From NCBI RefSeq assembly GCF_041222825.1, contig NZ_CP139482.1, positions 2,077,001-2,141,000 of the forward strand: DNA of 64,000 nucleotides, read 5' to 3'. Every line of letters starts with the position of its first letter. Position 1 is the first letter of the stretch. A program made the translations under genes and the position numbers. The stretch is from Candidatus Thalassolituus haligoni (GTDB lineage Bacteria; Pseudomonadota; Gammaproteobacteria; Pseudomonadales; Oceanobacteraceae). The notes beneath the pieces are model-generated. The model was not told the DNA's origin. It worked only from the letters and a program-made list of their open reading frames with translations, and did not search any database. Of the stretch, positions 27,171 to 38,091 are shown one piece after another.

Positions 27171-27187
27171 GTTCGGCTAAACCGAAC
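27171..27187. promoter_or_regulatory. 17-bp inverted repeat upstream of cysI
   Basis: GTTCGG-CTAAA-CCGAAC lies 131 bp upstream of the cysI start and 4 bp after the glycerophosphodiesterase stop. It may be a small terminator for the latter or an operator for cysI. There is no T-run, so neither reading is firm. Confidence 0.35.
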
Positions 27188-27190
27188 AAG

Positions 27191-27943
27191 TCAGTCTGAG
27201 ATGATGTGGGCCGATGTGATGGCTAAATCCGGGATGTCGCTGAAGATGGCGTTTACGCCCATTGCGATCAAGGCGTCTGCTGCTGCTGTATTGTTGACGG
27301 TGTAAGCGCGCACGCTGAAGCCGCTGTTGTTTAATGCCAAGATTGCAGCTTGATCCACCAGTTCGGCGCAAAAATGTAATCCCTCGCAGTCAAGTTGTTG
27401 CAGCCGCAAAACGGCATCGGCAGGGATGGCTTCGGTCAGCAGTGCGCGTGGGATGGTGGGCAGGGCAGCCCGAACGTGGGTCAGGGCGAGTGGGTTGAAG
27501 GAGCTAAGCAGGAGCTGGCTGGCGATATGGTTGTGACGTGCCTGGGCTGCCTGTAGTGCAATCACCAGGGCATCGACAGTTTCCGCTTCACGGCCAATAA
27601 CCGGTTTGATTTCCAGATTCAGATTTATCGACTGTTCGGCGGCCCAGAGCAGCAAGGCTTCGAGTGTAGGAATCTGCTCATTATGAAATTCAGCGGCAAA
27701 CCAGCTGCCAGCATCCAATCGCTGCAGTTCGGCCAGTGTGTGATTGAGCAGCCAGCCATGACCATTACTGCAACGGTTCAGTTTTTCATCATGAAAGATC
27801 ACGGCCTGGCCATCAGCGCTCAAGGCCACATCCACTTCTATCCATGAAGCACCGGCGTCGCGGGCCTTACGAAACGCGGCCAAGGTGTTTTCCGGTGCCA
27901 GGCGGCTGGCTCCTCGATGTGCAATCACCTTGCTGGTAATCAT
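27191..27943 (-). CDS. ugpQ: glycerophosphodiester phosphodiesterase
   Basis: A 250-residue cytoplasmic enzyme that hydrolyses glycerophosphodiesters to glycerol-3-phosphate and an alcohol. Motifs are IAHRGASRLAPENTLAAF with the catalytic histidine, WIEVDVALSADGQAVIFHDEKLNR with the metal-binding glutamate/aspartate and second histidine, and LNLEIKP. There is no signal peptide, so it is of the UgpQ type. It follows the MATE gene by 21 bp on the same strand. Confidence 0.92.
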   Translation of the reverse strand: MITSKVIAHRGASRLAPENTLAAFRKARDAGASWIEVDVALSADGQAVIFHDEKLNRCSNGHGWLLNHTLAELQRLDAGSWFAAEFHNEQIPTLEALLLWAAEQSINLNLEIKPVIGREAETVDALVIALQAAQARHNHIASQLLLSSFNPLALTHVRAALPTIPRALLTEAIPADAVLRLQQLDCEGLHFCAELVDQAAILALNNSGFSVRAYTVNNTAAADALIAMGVNAIFSDIPDLAITSAHIISD

Positions 27944-27964
27944 GCAGTGGCACTCCGAATAATA

Positions 27965-29323
27965 TTAGACGGATAAATGGGTCCATTGGCGTCGCTGCCA
28001 AATCATACTGTAAATCAGTGATAATCCTGCACGCTGCAAGCCTTGCAGTGCCCATACCCCAATCAGCCCAAAGCCGAAGACTGGCCCGACCAGATACGCC
28101 AGTGGCAAAAATACACACCACTGCATGGTCAGATTGATTTTCATCACCTGACGACTGGCGCCCGCCCCCAGTAATGCCTGGGTCAGCACCATCGCAGTGA
28201 CTTCAAAGGCGATAAAAATACCAGTGATTTGCAATGGCACAATCCCCGCCTGAACCAGCCCCGTCTCGTTGGTGAAAATTCTCAGTATCCATTCCGGAAA
28301 TACCCATAACGGCAAACCAAGCAAGGCCAGCGTAAAACTGGCCACTCTGACGACTTCCCATCCCCAACGATGGGCGTCCTTGTGGTTGCCAGCACCGAGC
28401 GCATGACTGACCAGACTGGTCGCAGCAATGCCCATACCAACCGCAGGCAGAATCAGCACCAGCTGCAGGCTGATCAGTATGTGGCCAATGGCCTGTTCCT
28501 GTGTGCCGATCTGGCCGATGATCCAGAACAAGATGCTGATACCAAGGGCAAACAAGGCTTGTTGGGCCGAGTTTGGCCAGGCCAGTCTGATCAGCTGCAG
28601 CAGTGTTTGCCGGGTGGGGAATTTGATCTGACCCAGACGCTGGCGCTGATTGGTAAAGGTCAGCCAGGAATACATGGCGCTGCCAAATACCAGCGCCATG
28701 GCAGTGCCAATACCGGAGCCTACAGCACCCATGCCTTGCCAGTTGCCGACTCCGAAAACCAGTACGTAGCTGAGCGAAATATTGACTGCGTGCATGATCA
28801 GCAGGACCTGCAGGTAACGGCGGGTTTCACTAATGCCGCTCCAGTAGCCCCGATAAACAAAGTTCATCGCTACTGCAATCAAGGCCGCAGTGCGCCACTG
28901 AAAATAAGGTGTGGCGATGGCGGCGACGTCGCTATTGGTGGTCAGTGCTGGCATCAGTGTGGGAGCGAGGAAGATAAACAGCAACGACAGTGGTGCTGCC
29001 AGCAAGACGGCTGACAACAAACCGGCCATCAGCGGTTCGTGTAGTTTATCGGTTGCGCCAGCACCAATGCGGCGGGCAATCAGTGCTTGTACCGCTGCAG
29101 ATAGCCCCATGACGATAGAGACCATCATAAACGAGGCATAACCACCAACGCCGACGGCAGCCAGCGCCGCATCACCCAGGCGACCGACCATGGCGGCATC
29201 AATCAGGTTGATCAGGCTTTGTGACAGCATGGCGCCGATAATGGGCAGGCCGATACCAAATATACGACTCAGGCGCTGTGGCTCAACCTGTAACAGTCGC
29301 CCGAGCCAGCGATCAGCAGGCAT
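27965..29323 (-). CDS. MATE family efflux transporter (DinF/NorM type)
   Basis: A 452-residue protein with 12 membrane helices in two similar halves. The conserved openings are [39 protein letters not shown] (read in parts) and [17 protein letters not shown] in the second half. MATE proteins export drugs or metabolites using Na+ or H+. The ATG at 29323 lies 3 bp after the metH stop, so it is read from the metH transcript. Substrate unknown. Confidence 0.9.
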   Translation of the reverse strand: MPADRWLGRLLQVEPQRLSRIFGIGLPIIGAMLSQSLINLIDAAMVGRLGDAALAAVGVGGYASFMMVSIVMGLSAAVQALIARRIGAGATDKLHEPLMAGLLSAVLLAAPLSLLFIFLAPTLMPALTTNSDVAAIATPYFQWRTAALIAVAMNFVYRGYWSGISETRRYLQVLLIMHAVNISLSYVLVFGVGNWQGMGAVGSGIGTAMALVFGSAMYSWLTFTNQRQRLGQIKFPTRQTLLQLIRLAWPNSAQQALFALGISILFWIIGQIGTQEQAIGHILISLQLVLILPAVGMGIAATSLVSHALGAGNHKDAHRWGWEVVRVASFTLALLGLPLWVFPEWILRIFTNETGLVQAGIVPLQITGIFIAFEVTAMVLTQALLGAGASRQVMKINLTMQWCVFLPLAYLVGPVFGFGLIGVWALQGLQRAGLSLIYSMIWQRRQWTHLSV

Positions 29324-29326
29324 CAA

Positions 29327-32300
29327 TCAGCGATCGTAGTTGAGGTTAGGGGCGAGCCAGCGCTCCATGGTCTCGAGATCCATCTGCTTGCGGGCCGCTA
29401 TATCCTCAACCTGGTCTTTGCCGATTTTCCCCAGGCCAAAATATTTGGCGTCCGGGTGGCCCAAATACCATCCACTAACGGAAGCTGCCGGACTCATGGC
29501 AAAGCTTTCGGTCAGGAATACGCCGGTGTTGGCTTCTGCATCCAACAATTTGAACAGGGTGGCCTTTTCGGTGTGATCCGGGCAAGCCGGGTAGCCGGGA
29601 GCCGGGCGAATACCCTGATATTTTTCCTTGATTCGTTGTTCGTTATCCATTTGCTCATCCGGGGCGTAGCCCCAGATGTCCTGACGGACTTGTTCGTGCA
29701 GGTACTCGGCAAATGCTTCGGCCAGGCGATCGGCCAGTGCCTTGATCATGATGCTGTTGTAGTCGTCATGGCTGGCATTGTAATTTTGCGCCAACTGTTC
29801 GGCCTCGATGCCGGCGGTGACCACAAATGCACCCATGTAATCCTGTTTGCCATCGGTCAGCCTGGCTTCCGGAGTGACAAAATCCGCCAGTGAATAATTG
29901 GGCTGATCGTTTGGCTTGTCGGTTTGCTGGCGCAGGTGATGCAGCACCGCCAACTCCTCCGCTGGATTGTCAGGGTTGAAAATCACGGTGTCGTCATTGC
30001 CGCGTTTGGCGGCAGGCCACAGGCCGATGACAGCGCGGGCGCGGAACAGTTTGTCATCCACGATACGTTGCAACATGGCCTGGGCATCCTTGAACAGATT
30101 GGTGGCGGCTTCACCAACCACTTCATCTTCCAGGATGCGGGGGAATTTACCGGCCAACTCCCAAGACATGAAGAAGGGCGTCCAGTCGATGTAATCGACC
30201 AGCTCGGCAACATCAAAATGATCGAATACGCTGATACCCAGCCGGTTGGGGGTGACAGGTTGGTAGCTGTCCCAATCACAGTTGAAGGCATTGGCCACGG
30301 CTTGTGAATAGGGTAATAGAGCCTTGGCCTTGCGATTGGCATTACGCTGCCGTACGTGAACGTATTCGTCGCGAGTGGCGGCAATAAATGCAGGCTTGGC
30401 TTCCGGGGTGACCAGTTTCTGGGCAACGCCGACAGCGCGGGAAGCATCTGCCACGTAGATGGTAATGTCATTTTTGAACTGGGGTTCAATTTTTACCGCT
30501 GTGTGGGCTTTAGACGTTGTGGCGCCGCCAATCATTAAGGGGACATGGTAGTCCAGGCGCTGCATTTCACGGGCAACGTGAACCATTTCGTCCAGTGATG
30601 GCGTGATCAGGCCAGACAAGCCGATGATATCGACGTTCTCTTCTTTGGCGACCTTGAGGATTTTTTCGGCAGGCACCATCACGCCCAGGTCAATCACTTC
30701 AAAGTTGTTGCACTGCAGTACCACACCAACGATGTTTTTACCGATGTCGTGCACGTCGCCCTTGACGGTAGCCATCAGGATTTTGCCTTGGGTTTCAGAC
30801 TTGCCGTTTTTTTCTTCTTCGATGTAGGGCAGCAAGTAAGCTACTGCCTGTTTCATGACGCGGGCGCTTTTTACCACCTGCGGCAGGAACATTTTGCCGG
30901 AGCCAAACAGGTCGCCAACCACATTCATGCCATCCATCAGCGGGCCTTCGATCACTTCAATCGGCCGTGCAAACATTTGGCGGGCGGCCTCGGTATCTTC
31001 TTCAACGTAGGCGTTAATGCCTTTGACCAAGGCATGAGTCAGTCGCTCTGTGACTGGCAGGGTGCGCCATTCTTCGGTTTCTTTCTCCGCGACCGAGCCA
31101 TCGCCACGGTAGTTTTCGGCGACCGCCAGCAGGCGGTCGGTGGCATCGTCGCGGCGATTGAGGATGACGTCTTCAACCAGCTCTTTTAATTCGGCCGGGA
31201 GATCGTCGTAAACCGCCAGCTGACCGGCGTTAACAATGCCCATGCTCAGGCCATTTTTTATGGCGTAATAAAGGAAGACAGAGTGGATGGCTTCGCGCAC
31301 CGGGTTATTGCCCCGGAACGAGAATGAAACATTGGAAACACCGCCAGAGATCTTGGCGTGGGGTAGGTTTTTGGTAATAAACTGACAGCTGTTGATGAAA
31401 TCAACGGCGTAGTTGTTGTGCTCTTCAATGCCGGTGGCAACGGCAAATATATTCGGGTCGAAGATGATATCGGCTGGATCGAAGCCCACTTCATCGACCA
31501 GAATACGGTAGGATTTTTCACAAATATCGTTCTTGCGGGCTTCAGTATCTGCCTGACCTTGTTCGTCGAACGCCATGACCACCACCGCCGCGCCGTAACG
31601 CAGACAGCGTTTGGCTTTTTCGACAAACTCTTGCTTGCCTTCTTTTAGCGAGATGGAGTTGACCACCGCCTTGCCCTGAATGCACTTCAGGCCAGCTTCG
31701 ATGATTTCCCATTTGGAGGAGTCCACCATGATCGGTACGCGAGCAATATCCGGCTCGGCGGCAATCAGATTCAGGAAGCGCACCATGGCGGCCTGAGAAT
31801 CCAGCATGCCCTCATCCATATTGATGTCGATGATCTGGGCGCCGTTTTCTACCTGTTCACGAGCTACCGTCAAGGCCTGGTCGTAATTCTCATCGACAAT
31901 CAGGCGTTTGAATACCGCTGAGCCTGTGACGTTGGCGCGCTCACCGACGTTAACAAACAGGCTGGTTTCGTCAAAGTTGAACGGCTCCAGCCCGGCCAGT
32001 CGGCAGGCCGGCTTTATCTCTGGAATAACCCGTGGCGGGTGTTTTGCCACCGCTGCGGCAATCGCCTTGATGTGTGCCGGTGTGGAGCCACAACAGCCGC
32101 CCAGAATGTTGAGGAAGCCGCTGGCGGCAAATTCTTCAACGATGGCGGCCATTTCTGCCGGAGTCTGGTCGTATTCGCCGAACTCGTTGGGCAGGCCGGC
32201 ATTCGGGTGGGCGGAAATAAAACACTTGGCCTTGTTGCTCAGCTCTTCAATGTGAGGGCGAAGCTCTTCTGCTCCCAGGGCGCAGTTCAGCCCGATAGTC

Positions 32301-33034
32301 AACGGCCGGGCATGAATCAGCGAATTGTAGAAGGCTTCGGCGGTTTGGCCTGACAGGGTGCGACCGGACGCATCGGTAATCGTGCCGGAAATCATGATGG
32401 GTAATTCTTCGCCGCGCGCTTCAAAGACTCCTTGTACCGCAAAAATGGCGGCCTTGGCATTGAGGGTGTCGAAAATGGTTTCAATCAGAATCAGGTCGGC
32501 ACCACCATCCATCAGCGCTTCGGTGGCTTCGGTATATTCGTCAACCAACTGATCAAAGGTGATCGCCCGGTAGCCGGGATCATTGACGTCCGGTGAAATT
32601 GAGCAGGTCTTGCTGGTCGGGCCAAGTACTCCGGCAACATAGCGCGGAATGCCCGTCGCAGCTTCCACTTCGTCACAGACGCTGCGGGCGAGGGCAGCAG
32701 CTTCGCGGTTTAATTCCGGTACCAGATCTTCAAGCTGGTAGTCTGCTTGCGAAACTCGGGTGCTATTGAAAGTGTTGGTTTCGAGGATGTCAGCACCGGC
32801 CTCCAGGTACTGGCGGTGGATGCCAGCGATAATGTCAGGCTGGGTCAATACCAGCAGGTCGTTGTTACCCTTGATCTCCTGGCTCAGGTCGGCAAAGCGC
32901 TCGCCGCGATAGTCTTTTTCTTCCAGCTGATGCGACTGAATCAGTGTGCCCATACCACCATCCAGGATGTGGATGCGCTGGGTAAGATTCTCTTTTAACT
33001 GCTGGATGCGACGTTGGCGACTGACGTTGGACAT
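29327..33034 (-). CDS. metH: cobalamin-dependent methionine synthase
   Basis: A 1235-residue enzyme making methionine from homocysteine and methyltetrahydrofolate. All four modules are present: homocysteine-binding with zinc cysteines ([22 protein letters not shown]), pterin-binding ([22 protein letters not shown]-like block), cobalamin-binding with the axial-histidine motif DVHDIGKNI, and the C-terminal reactivation domain ([19 protein letters not shown]). The ATG at 33034 is chosen; an in-frame GTG lies five codons upstream and neither has a strong ribosome site. It is divergent from nfuA. Confidence 0.96.
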   Translation of the reverse strand: MSNVSRQRRIQQLKENLTQRIHILDGGMGTLIQSHQLEEKDYRGERFADLSQEIKGNNDLLVLTQPDIIAGIHRQYLEAGADILETNTFNSTRVSQADYQLEDLVPELNREAAALARSVCDEVEAATGIPRYVAGVLGPTSKTCSISPDVNDPGYRAITFDQLVDEYTEATEALMDGGADLILIETIFDTLNAKAAIFAVQGVFEARGEELPIMISGTITDASGRTLSGQTAEAFYNSLIHARPLTIGLNCALGAEELRPHIEELSNKAKCFISAHPNAGLPNEFGEYDQTPAEMAAIVEEFAASGFLNILGGCCGSTPAHIKAIAAAVAKHPPRVIPEIKPACRLAGLEPFNFDETSLFVNVGERANVTGSAVFKRLIVDENYDQALTVAREQVENGAQIIDINMDEGMLDSQAAMVRFLNLIAAEPDIARVPIMVDSSKWEIIEAGLKCIQGKAVVNSISLKEGKQEFVEKAKRCLRYGAAVVVMAFDEQGQADTEARKNDICEKSYRILVDEVGFDPADIIFDPNIFAVATGIEEHNNYAVDFINSCQFITKNLPHAKISGGVSNVSFSFRGNNPVREAIHSVFLYYAIKNGLSMGIVNAGQLAVYDDLPAELKELVEDVILNRRDDATDRLLAVAENYRGDGSVAEKETEEWRTLPVTERLTHALVKGINAYVEEDTEAARQMFARPIEVIEGPLMDGMNVVGDLFGSGKMFLPQVVKSARVMKQAVAYLLPYIEEEKNGKSETQGKILMATVKGDVHDIGKNIVGVVLQCNNFEVIDLGVMVPAEKILKVAKEENVDIIGLSGLITPSLDEMVHVAREMQRLDYHVPLMIGGATTSKAHTAVKIEPQFKNDITIYVADASRAVGVAQKLVTPEAKPAFIAATRDEYVHVRQRNANRKAKALLPYSQAVANAFNCDWDSYQPVTPNRLGISVFDHFDVAELVDYIDWTPFFMSWELAGKFPRILEDEVVGEAATNLFKDAQAMLQRIVDDKLFRARAVIGLWPAAKRGNDDTVIFNPDNPAEELAVLHHLRQQTDKPNDQPNYSLADFVTPEARLTDGKQDYMGAFVVTAGIEAEQLAQNYNASHDDYNSIMIKALADRLAEAFAEYLHEQVRQDIWGYAPDEQMDNEQRIKEKYQGIRPAPGYPACPDHTEKATLFKLLDAEANTGVFLTESFAMSPAASVSGWYLGHPDAKYFGLGKIGKDQVEDIAARKQMDLETMERWLAPNLNYDR

Positions 33035-33192
33035 TGCTCTTTGACTCACTCGGATGAACTGCAGATCGACATTAAAAAAGGCGCAAGATTATATCAGAGG
33101 TGCATAAGATTGTCTTATCCAACTATTTTGGTGGGGTATTTCGCTACCTACGGGGTTTCGTTACAATGGCGGTCAGTTTTGAGGATACGTTT

Positions 33193-33783
33193 ATGACCGA
33201 ATACGTAAAGATTACCCCGGATGCTGAAGTTTACCTGGCTGATTTGCTGAGCAAGCAGCCCGCAGCAGATATGTCCGTCCGTGTGTTTATCACTCAGCCC
33301 GGTACCCGTTACGCTGAAACCTGTCTGGCTTACTGTCGCCCGGAAGAAGTGAATGATAATGACAAGTTGCAGCAGATGGAGCTGCTCAAGGTTTACGTTG
33401 AGGGAATGAGTATTCCGTACCTGGAGGAGTCGATTATCGACTTCGCCAAAGATCGCATGGGCGGGCAGCTGACCATCAAAGCTCCCAATGCCAAGATGCC
33501 CAAGGTGACGGCAGACAGCCCGATTGAAGAGCGCATCAATTATTTGCTCTACACCGAAATCAATCCGGGACTGGCGTCTCATGGCGGCGAAGTCAGCCTG
33601 GTTGAATTCACTGAAGACGGTTTGGCTATTCTCAAGTTTGGCGGTGGTTGCCAGGGATGCAGTGCCGTGGATATGACCTTGAAAGACGGCGTCGAGGCCA
33701 GTCTGATTGCCAAGATTCCTGAGGTTCAGGGGGTTCGCGATGTGACGGATCATACCGTGACAGATCAGGCTTACTTCAAATAG
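33193..33783 (+). CDS. nfuA: Fe-S biogenesis protein NfuA
   Basis: A 196-residue carrier that delivers [4Fe-4S] clusters to target enzymes. It joins an A-type-like N-terminal domain ([13 protein letters not shown]) to an Nfu domain with the cluster cysteines Cys153 and Cys156 in [12 protein letters not shown]. The ATG at 33193 has GAGGA 7 bases upstream and gives the family start. An additional in-frame extension upstream has no ribosome site. Confidence 0.95.
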   Translation: MTEYVKITPDAEVYLADLLSKQPAADMSVRVFITQPGTRYAETCLAYCRPEEVNDNDKLQQMELLKVYVEGMSIPYLEESIIDFAKDRMGGQLTIKAPNAKMPKVTADSPIEERINYLLYTEINPGLASHGGEVSLVEFTEDGLAILKFGGGCQGCSAVDMTLKDGVEASLIAKIPEVQGVRDVTDHTVTDQAYFK

Positions 33784-33887
33784 GGCGGTCAGTAAAAACG
33801 CAGGCGTTCTGCCAGGCTTCTTCAGACGCCGGCCCCGGCCCCGACAGCTTGGCAGCGTTTTGGTGGTCGGCTTTCTGCTGATTGACG

Positions 33888-34190
33888 CTATCGCAGGTTT
33901 GTTAGGGTGACGGCAATATCTTCGCTCTCATTTTCTGTTCGACTGACCCGCACGACGGAGGCATCAGCAACCAGAGGGGTCGTCGTTCCGCCGCCGCTGG
34001 ATATTGTCACCACACCCTGCTGTCCAGCTTCCAGGCCGCTGTCGGCATGACAGATCAGGCGGGCACCCGTGGTGCTCAAATCAATACAGGTCAAAGACAA
34101 TGTGTGACTTTCTATCACCAGACTGGCTTCGGTGTTAACCGACATCCGGATGAAATCGCGTTTTTCGGAATAGTGATTACGCCAGCTCAT
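33888..34190 (-). CDS. PilZ-domain protein
   Basis: A 100-residue single-domain protein. Both c-di-GMP-binding signatures are present: RxxxR in KRDFIRM (Arg11, Arg15) and DxSxxG in DLSTTGARL (37-42). It is predicted to bind cyclic di-GMP and pass the signal to an unknown partner. It is divergent from rssB, and a PilZ gene next to rssB-rssC is also known in Pseudomonas. Confidence 0.85.
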   Translation of the reverse strand: MSWRNHYSEKRDFIRMSVNTEASLVIESHTLSLTCIDLSTTGARLICHADSGLEAGQQGVVTISSGGGTTTPLVADASVVRVSRTENESEDIAVTLTNLR

Positions 34191-34446
34191 GGCTGCCTCC
34201 TTGATAGCTTGCCGGTATGCGGCTTCTTCTATTATGCCAATCAGTATAGTTCAATATTCCCTGGTTACAGGACAAGTGGGGGATTGCATGGCGATTCGCT
34301 TGGCGTTAGTGTTCGCACCCATGTTGCCTGCCCCGTAGGGGCAACGATGGGTTGGTCCAGTGACACGGATATTTGTGTCTGGTAGTGGGCTTGCTTGTCG
34401 AGGTGTACCTCTTATTCTGAATGCTTTCCGGTGTTAGGAGATGCGA

Positions 34447-35625
34447 ATGGCCGCGAATGTGCTGGTCATTGATGACGACCCCTCGGTGCTCGAGAGTATC
34501 GCCACGTTTTTAGTGGACTACGATTACCAGGTGGTAACTGCACCTTCCGCTGCAGCTGCCTGGCAAGAACTCGATCGTCATCATATTGATATTGCGATTT
34601 GTGATTTGCGAATGCCTGGTACCAGCGGTATCGAGTGGCTGGAGCAGCTAAAAAAATGCCGCCCCGAGCTACCAGTGATCGTGGTATCCGGTGCCGGGGT
34701 AATGGACGATGTGGTGCGAGCCTTGCGGCTGGGGGCTGATGACTTCCTGGTGAAACCCATACTCGATCTGGAAGTGCTGCATCATGCGCTCAGGCGGGCG
34801 CTGGAGCGTGCCGATCTTGAGGCAGAAAACATTGCGTATCGTGAGCATCTGGAAAAAACCAATACGGAGTTGAAGCGCGGTCTGGATGAGCTGAGAACCG
34901 ATCAAATGGCCGGTCGTCAAATTCAGATGCGGATGTTGCCCGACCCCCTGAACTACAACGGTTTGCAATGTGACCATCGGATTTTTCCTTCACTGATGTT
35001 GAGTGGTGATTTTCTCGATTATTTTGAGTTGGGAGAACATCGGCTGGTTTTCTATATCGCCGACGTGTCTGGTCATGGTTCTTCATCGGCATTTGTCACT
35101 GTCCTGCTTAAAAATCTCACTTATCGCCTGCGGCGTAACTTTCGTCGAGGCTCCAGCGATGATCTGTTGCATCCGGCCCAGGTGCTCGAGCGGATGAATT
35201 CCGAGATGCTGGCAACCGGGCTGGACAAGCATCTGACCATTTTCTACGGCATACTGGATACGCGGGAGTTGGTTCTGGAATACAGCGTCGGCGGCCATTT
35301 GCCGATGCCGGCGCTGCTGGATGCCTCAGGTTGTCATTATCTGGAAGGGCGAGGCATGCCGGTTGGTTTGTTCCGTGAAGCAGAATACAAAACCATGCGA
35401 CTGGAACTTCCTGATGCCTTCCGGCTTCTACTGTTTTCGGATGGTGTGCTGGAAATTATTCCCGCTGCCAGCCTGACAGAGAAAGAAGCAAGCCTGCTGG
35501 ACATGGTTAAAGGCCAGCAGGGCGATCTGGACGGACTGACGTCTGTGCTGGAGCTGGAAACAGAACAAGCGTTGGAAGTTCCTGACGATATTGCGATGGT
35601 CTCTATTGGTCGAGGTGAACTATGA
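34447..35625 (+). CDS. rssB: RssB-like response regulator with PP2C phosphatase output
   Basis: A 392-residue protein: receiver domain (1-120) with Asp53 in CDLRMPGTSG, a helical signalling linker (about 120-165), then a SpoIIE/PP2C-type phosphatase domain. The phosphatase metal residues are present: LSGDFLDYF, IADVSGHGSSSA, LFSDGVLE and PDDIAMV. In E. coli RssB this domain is inactive and the protein delivers sigma-S to ClpXP. In Pseudomonas-type proteins it faces a STAS partner, which is the next gene here. The ATG at 34447 is preferred as AGGAG lies six bases upstream. Confidence 0.9.
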   Translation: MAANVLVIDDDPSVLESIATFLVDYDYQVVTAPSAAAAWQELDRHHIDIAICDLRMPGTSGIEWLEQLKKCRPELPVIVVSGAGVMDDVVRALRLGADDFLVKPILDLEVLHHALRRALERADLEAENIAYREHLEKTNTELKRGLDELRTDQMAGRQIQMRMLPDPLNYNGLQCDHRIFPSLMLSGDFLDYFELGEHRLVFYIADVSGHGSSSAFVTVLLKNLTYRLRRNFRRGSSDDLLHPAQVLERMNSEMLATGLDKHLTIFYGILDTRELVLEYSVGGHLPMPALLDASGCHYLEGRGMPVGLFREAEYKTMRLELPDAFRLLLFSDGVLEIIPAASLTEKEASLLDMVKGQQGDLDGLTSVLELETEQALEVPDDIAMVSIGRGEL

Positions 35626-36113
35626 CGTCGGGTCAGATCCAGGTAGCCCAGTATCACGGCGTCGAGATTGTGCGCCTGATAGGGGATGTGCGACTCAATC
35701 TGTGTGTCGCCTTTGATCGATACATTCGGCAGGTGCTTTCCGATGGCATGTTTGCCAATGTGTTGATCGACTTGTCAGCGGCTGAGGGCGTCGACAGCAC
35801 GACGCTGGGCCAACTGGCAAAAATATCCATCGTAAGTCGGGATCGGTTTGATATCACCCCGACGGTGTTTTCCCCGGATCCCAGTATTACGCGAATTCTT
35901 ATGAGCATGGGTTTCGACCATGTTTTTCATATTCTGGAAGAGCCATTTGCCAATGAAGCCGAGTTTCGGGACTGGGTAGATGATACGGTAGATGAAGAAG
36001 CCGCTCGCGATCAGATTATTTCAGCTCACAAGGTATTGATGGATCTTAACGACAGCAATCGCGATACCTTCAGTGAGCTGGTTGAAACTCTGGAATGCAG
36101 TCGAACCCAATAA
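35622..36113 (+). CDS. rssC: STAS-domain anti-sigma factor antagonist (RssC-like)
   Basis: A 163-residue protein with a STAS domain (residues 5-110), including VRLIGDVRLNLC and the phosphoserine-type loop around DLSAAEGVDSTTLG. It overlaps rssB by 4 bp (ATGA). The PP2C domain of RssB would dephosphorylate such an antagonist, so the pair is a partner-switching module probably tuning the general stress response or biofilm behaviour. The phospho-site is inferred. Confidence 0.85.
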   Translation: MTSGQIQVAQYHGVEIVRLIGDVRLNLCVAFDRYIRQVLSDGMFANVLIDLSAAEGVDSTTLGQLAKISIVSRDRFDITPTVFSPDPSITRILMSMGFDHVFHILEEPFANEAEFRDWVDDTVDEEAARDQIISAHKVLMDLNDSNRDTFSELVETLECSRTQ

Positions 36114-36131
36114 CCCATCAGGAGATTTTTT

Positions 36132-37157
36132 GTGGGCATCCGTACAGCAGCCATCATAGGTGGAGGCAGTTTTGGCACGGTCACGGCCAATATTCTTGCA
36201 GATAACAATATTCAGGCCATTCAGTGGTTACGAAATCAGGATATTGCGGACAGCATTAATCAACAGCACGTCAATGAACAATATCTGCCCGGTATCGCCC
36301 TCAACCCGTCACTCAAGGCAACAACGGTTATTGAAGAAGCAGTCGTTGGTGCAGATGTAATTTTTGTTTCTGTACCCAGCAAGTCCGTCAGAGACGTTAT
36401 TTCCGGATTTGCTCATCTGATCAGCCCGCAACAAGCATTGGTCAGCACCACCAAAGGAATTGAACCCGACGGTTTTTTATTGATGAGTCAGGTCATTCGT
36501 GAGGTGTTCCCTGATAACCCGGTGGGTGTTCTCAGTGGCCCCAATCTCGCCAAGGAAATTGCTCGCAAGGAACTGGCAGGAACCGTTATTGCCAGTGAAA
36601 ACAGTGACTTGCGTCGCGATATTCAAGAAGCCTTGAGTTGTGATTACTTGCGTGTTTACGCCTCCAATGATGTCTATGGCGTCGAACTGGGTGGGGCGTT
36701 AAAAAACATATACGCGATTGTTTCCGGCTTCGTGGCGGCACTGGGCATGGGGGAAAACACCAAGAGTATGATTATTACCCGCTCGCTGGCAGAAATGAGT
36801 CGCTTTGCGGATGCCATGGGAGCCAACCCGCTGACGTTTCTTGGCTTGTCGGGCGTGGGGGATCTGGTGGTGACCTGTATGTCCCCCCTGAGCCGCAACT
36901 TTCGTGTCGGTTATGCCATCGGCCAGGGTAAAACCCTTGATCAGGCGATCGAAGAGTTGGGTGAAGTGGCTGAAGGTGTGAATACCTTGCGCTATGTCAG
37001 GGCCAAGGCAGAAGATTCAGGTATCTATATGCCTCTGGTGATGGGTGCTTACGAATGTTTGTTTAATGGCGCCGATCCCGGAATGGTCGCTCGAGGGCTG
37101 ATGACCGGTGAACATGCGTCAGATGTAGAATTTGCCTTACCCAAGCACGAAATCTAA
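36132..37157 (+). CDS. gpsA: NAD(P)-dependent glycerol-3-phosphate dehydrogenase
   Basis: A 341-residue enzyme making glycerol-3-phosphate for phospholipid synthesis from dihydroxyacetone phosphate. It has the Rossmann motif IIGGGSFGTVTANIL, the catalytic lysine region GVELGGALKNIYAIVSG and the TCMSPLSRNFRVG block. The GTG start is set by AGGAG 7 bases upstream. It follows rssC by 18 bp. Confidence 0.95.
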   Translation: MGIRTAAIIGGGSFGTVTANILADNNIQAIQWLRNQDIADSINQQHVNEQYLPGIALNPSLKATTVIEEAVVGADVIFVSVPSKSVRDVISGFAHLISPQQALVSTTKGIEPDGFLLMSQVIREVFPDNPVGVLSGPNLAKEIARKELAGTVIASENSDLRRDIQEALSCDYLRVYASNDVYGVELGGALKNIYAIVSGFVAALGMGENTKSMIITRSLAEMSRFADAMGANPLTFLGLSGVGDLVVTCMSPLSRNFRVGYAIGQGKTLDQAIEELGEVAEGVNTLRYVRAKAEDSGIYMPLVMGAYECLFNGADPGMVARGLMTGEHASDVEFALPKHEI

Positions 37158-37171
37158 CAGGAGCGGGTTAA

Positions 37172-37495
37172 ATGTCAGACGCGAATTTCAAAACCAATGT
37201 CACCTCAGATGCTTTTTGGCTTCGAACAATTTATACCGTTATCTTTATTGTTGTCATAAGACTCCTCGACCTGGTCTTGTTGCTGTCAACACTGGTGCAA
37301 TGGGTGTCACGATTACTGACCGGCCATCCGCACAAGGAGTTGGGTGGTTTCTGCCAGGCGCTGGGAATTTACTACCAGCAGGTGGTGCATTACCTGACCG
37401 GCTGCAGTGACGAAAAGCCATTTCCCTTCCGGGAGTGGCCTTCAACACTGACTGCGACTGCGGAAGAAAACGTTCCAACGTCGCCCGATCAGTAG
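37172..37495 (+). CDS. DUF4389 membrane protein
   Basis: A 107-residue protein with one clear hydrophobic stretch, or two short ones (about residues 18-48), followed by the family block HKELGGFCQALGIYYQQVVHYLTG and PFPFREWP, read in parts. DUF4389 proteins have no known function. AGGAG lies before the ATG and gpsA ends 14 bp upstream, so they are cotranscribed. Confidence 0.85.
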   Translation: MSDANFKTNVTSDAFWLRTIYTVIFIVVIRLLDLVLLLSTLVQWVSRLLTGHPHKELGGFCQALGIYYQQVVHYLTGCSDEKPFPFREWPSTLTATAEENVPTSPDQ

Positions 37496-37548
37496 TCAAT
37501 GATGATCCAACAATAAAGAAGCGCCTTGAACAAAAAGGCTGATATTTT

Positions 37549-38013
37549 GTGAAAATCTGTATAGTTCGCCATGGTTCTGCAGTCGTCGGGAGTCTTGATG
37601 ATCAACATCGGGGTCTAACCGACAAGGGACGACATCAAGCTCAGGCCGCCGGAGGTTGGCTGGCGGAGCAGGAATGGCAGAATCCACAGATATGGGTCAG
37701 TCCTTATTATCGGGCCCAGCAAACGGCGGCGCTGATTTCAGAATCGATGCCATTAGATATGGAAAATCATGCTTCGCTGATACCGTCATCCGATGTTACT
37801 CCGATAGTGGATGAACTGATTGAACGGGACGGTGATGTGATTCTGGTGTCCCATTTGCCGCTGGTCGGACGATTGGCAGCCTATCTGGTCGAAGGGCAGG
37901 TATTTGATCAACCCTGGTCACCGGCTGAATGTTGGGTGTTGAGTGGTGATATTGCCGGGCCCGGTTGCTTGTCCGTAGAGTCAGTCTGGTATCCGGTACT
38001 GGAAGGACTCTGA
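37549..38013 (+). CDS. sixA: phosphohistidine phosphatase SixA
   Basis: A 154-residue phosphatase of the histidine phosphatase family. The RHG motif is at residues 7-9 (CIVRHGSA), with the LTDKGRHQA block and the second histidine in LVSHLPLVG. SixA removes phosphate from histidine residues, for example on the nitrogen phosphotransferase system or ArcB. It starts with GTG after an AAGG. Confidence 0.9.
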   Translation: MKICIVRHGSAVVGSLDDQHRGLTDKGRHQAQAAGGWLAEQEWQNPQIWVSPYYRAQQTAALISESMPLDMENHASLIPSSDVTPIVDELIERDGDVILVSHLPLVGRLAAYLVEGQVFDQPWSPAECWVLSGDIAGPGCLSVESVWYPVLEGL

Positions 38014-38091
38014 TATTGCTCCCTCCGAGCTGTACTCAATCAAGTCAGTTGTCATAATAGCCGCTTGCAATGTTGTCGGTGGTGTTCCAGT

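Noticed and set aside
28370..29014. 214-codon open frame antisense to the MATE gene
   Set aside because: Composition (many Gln, Asn, His) is typical of antisense reading of a membrane-protein gene.
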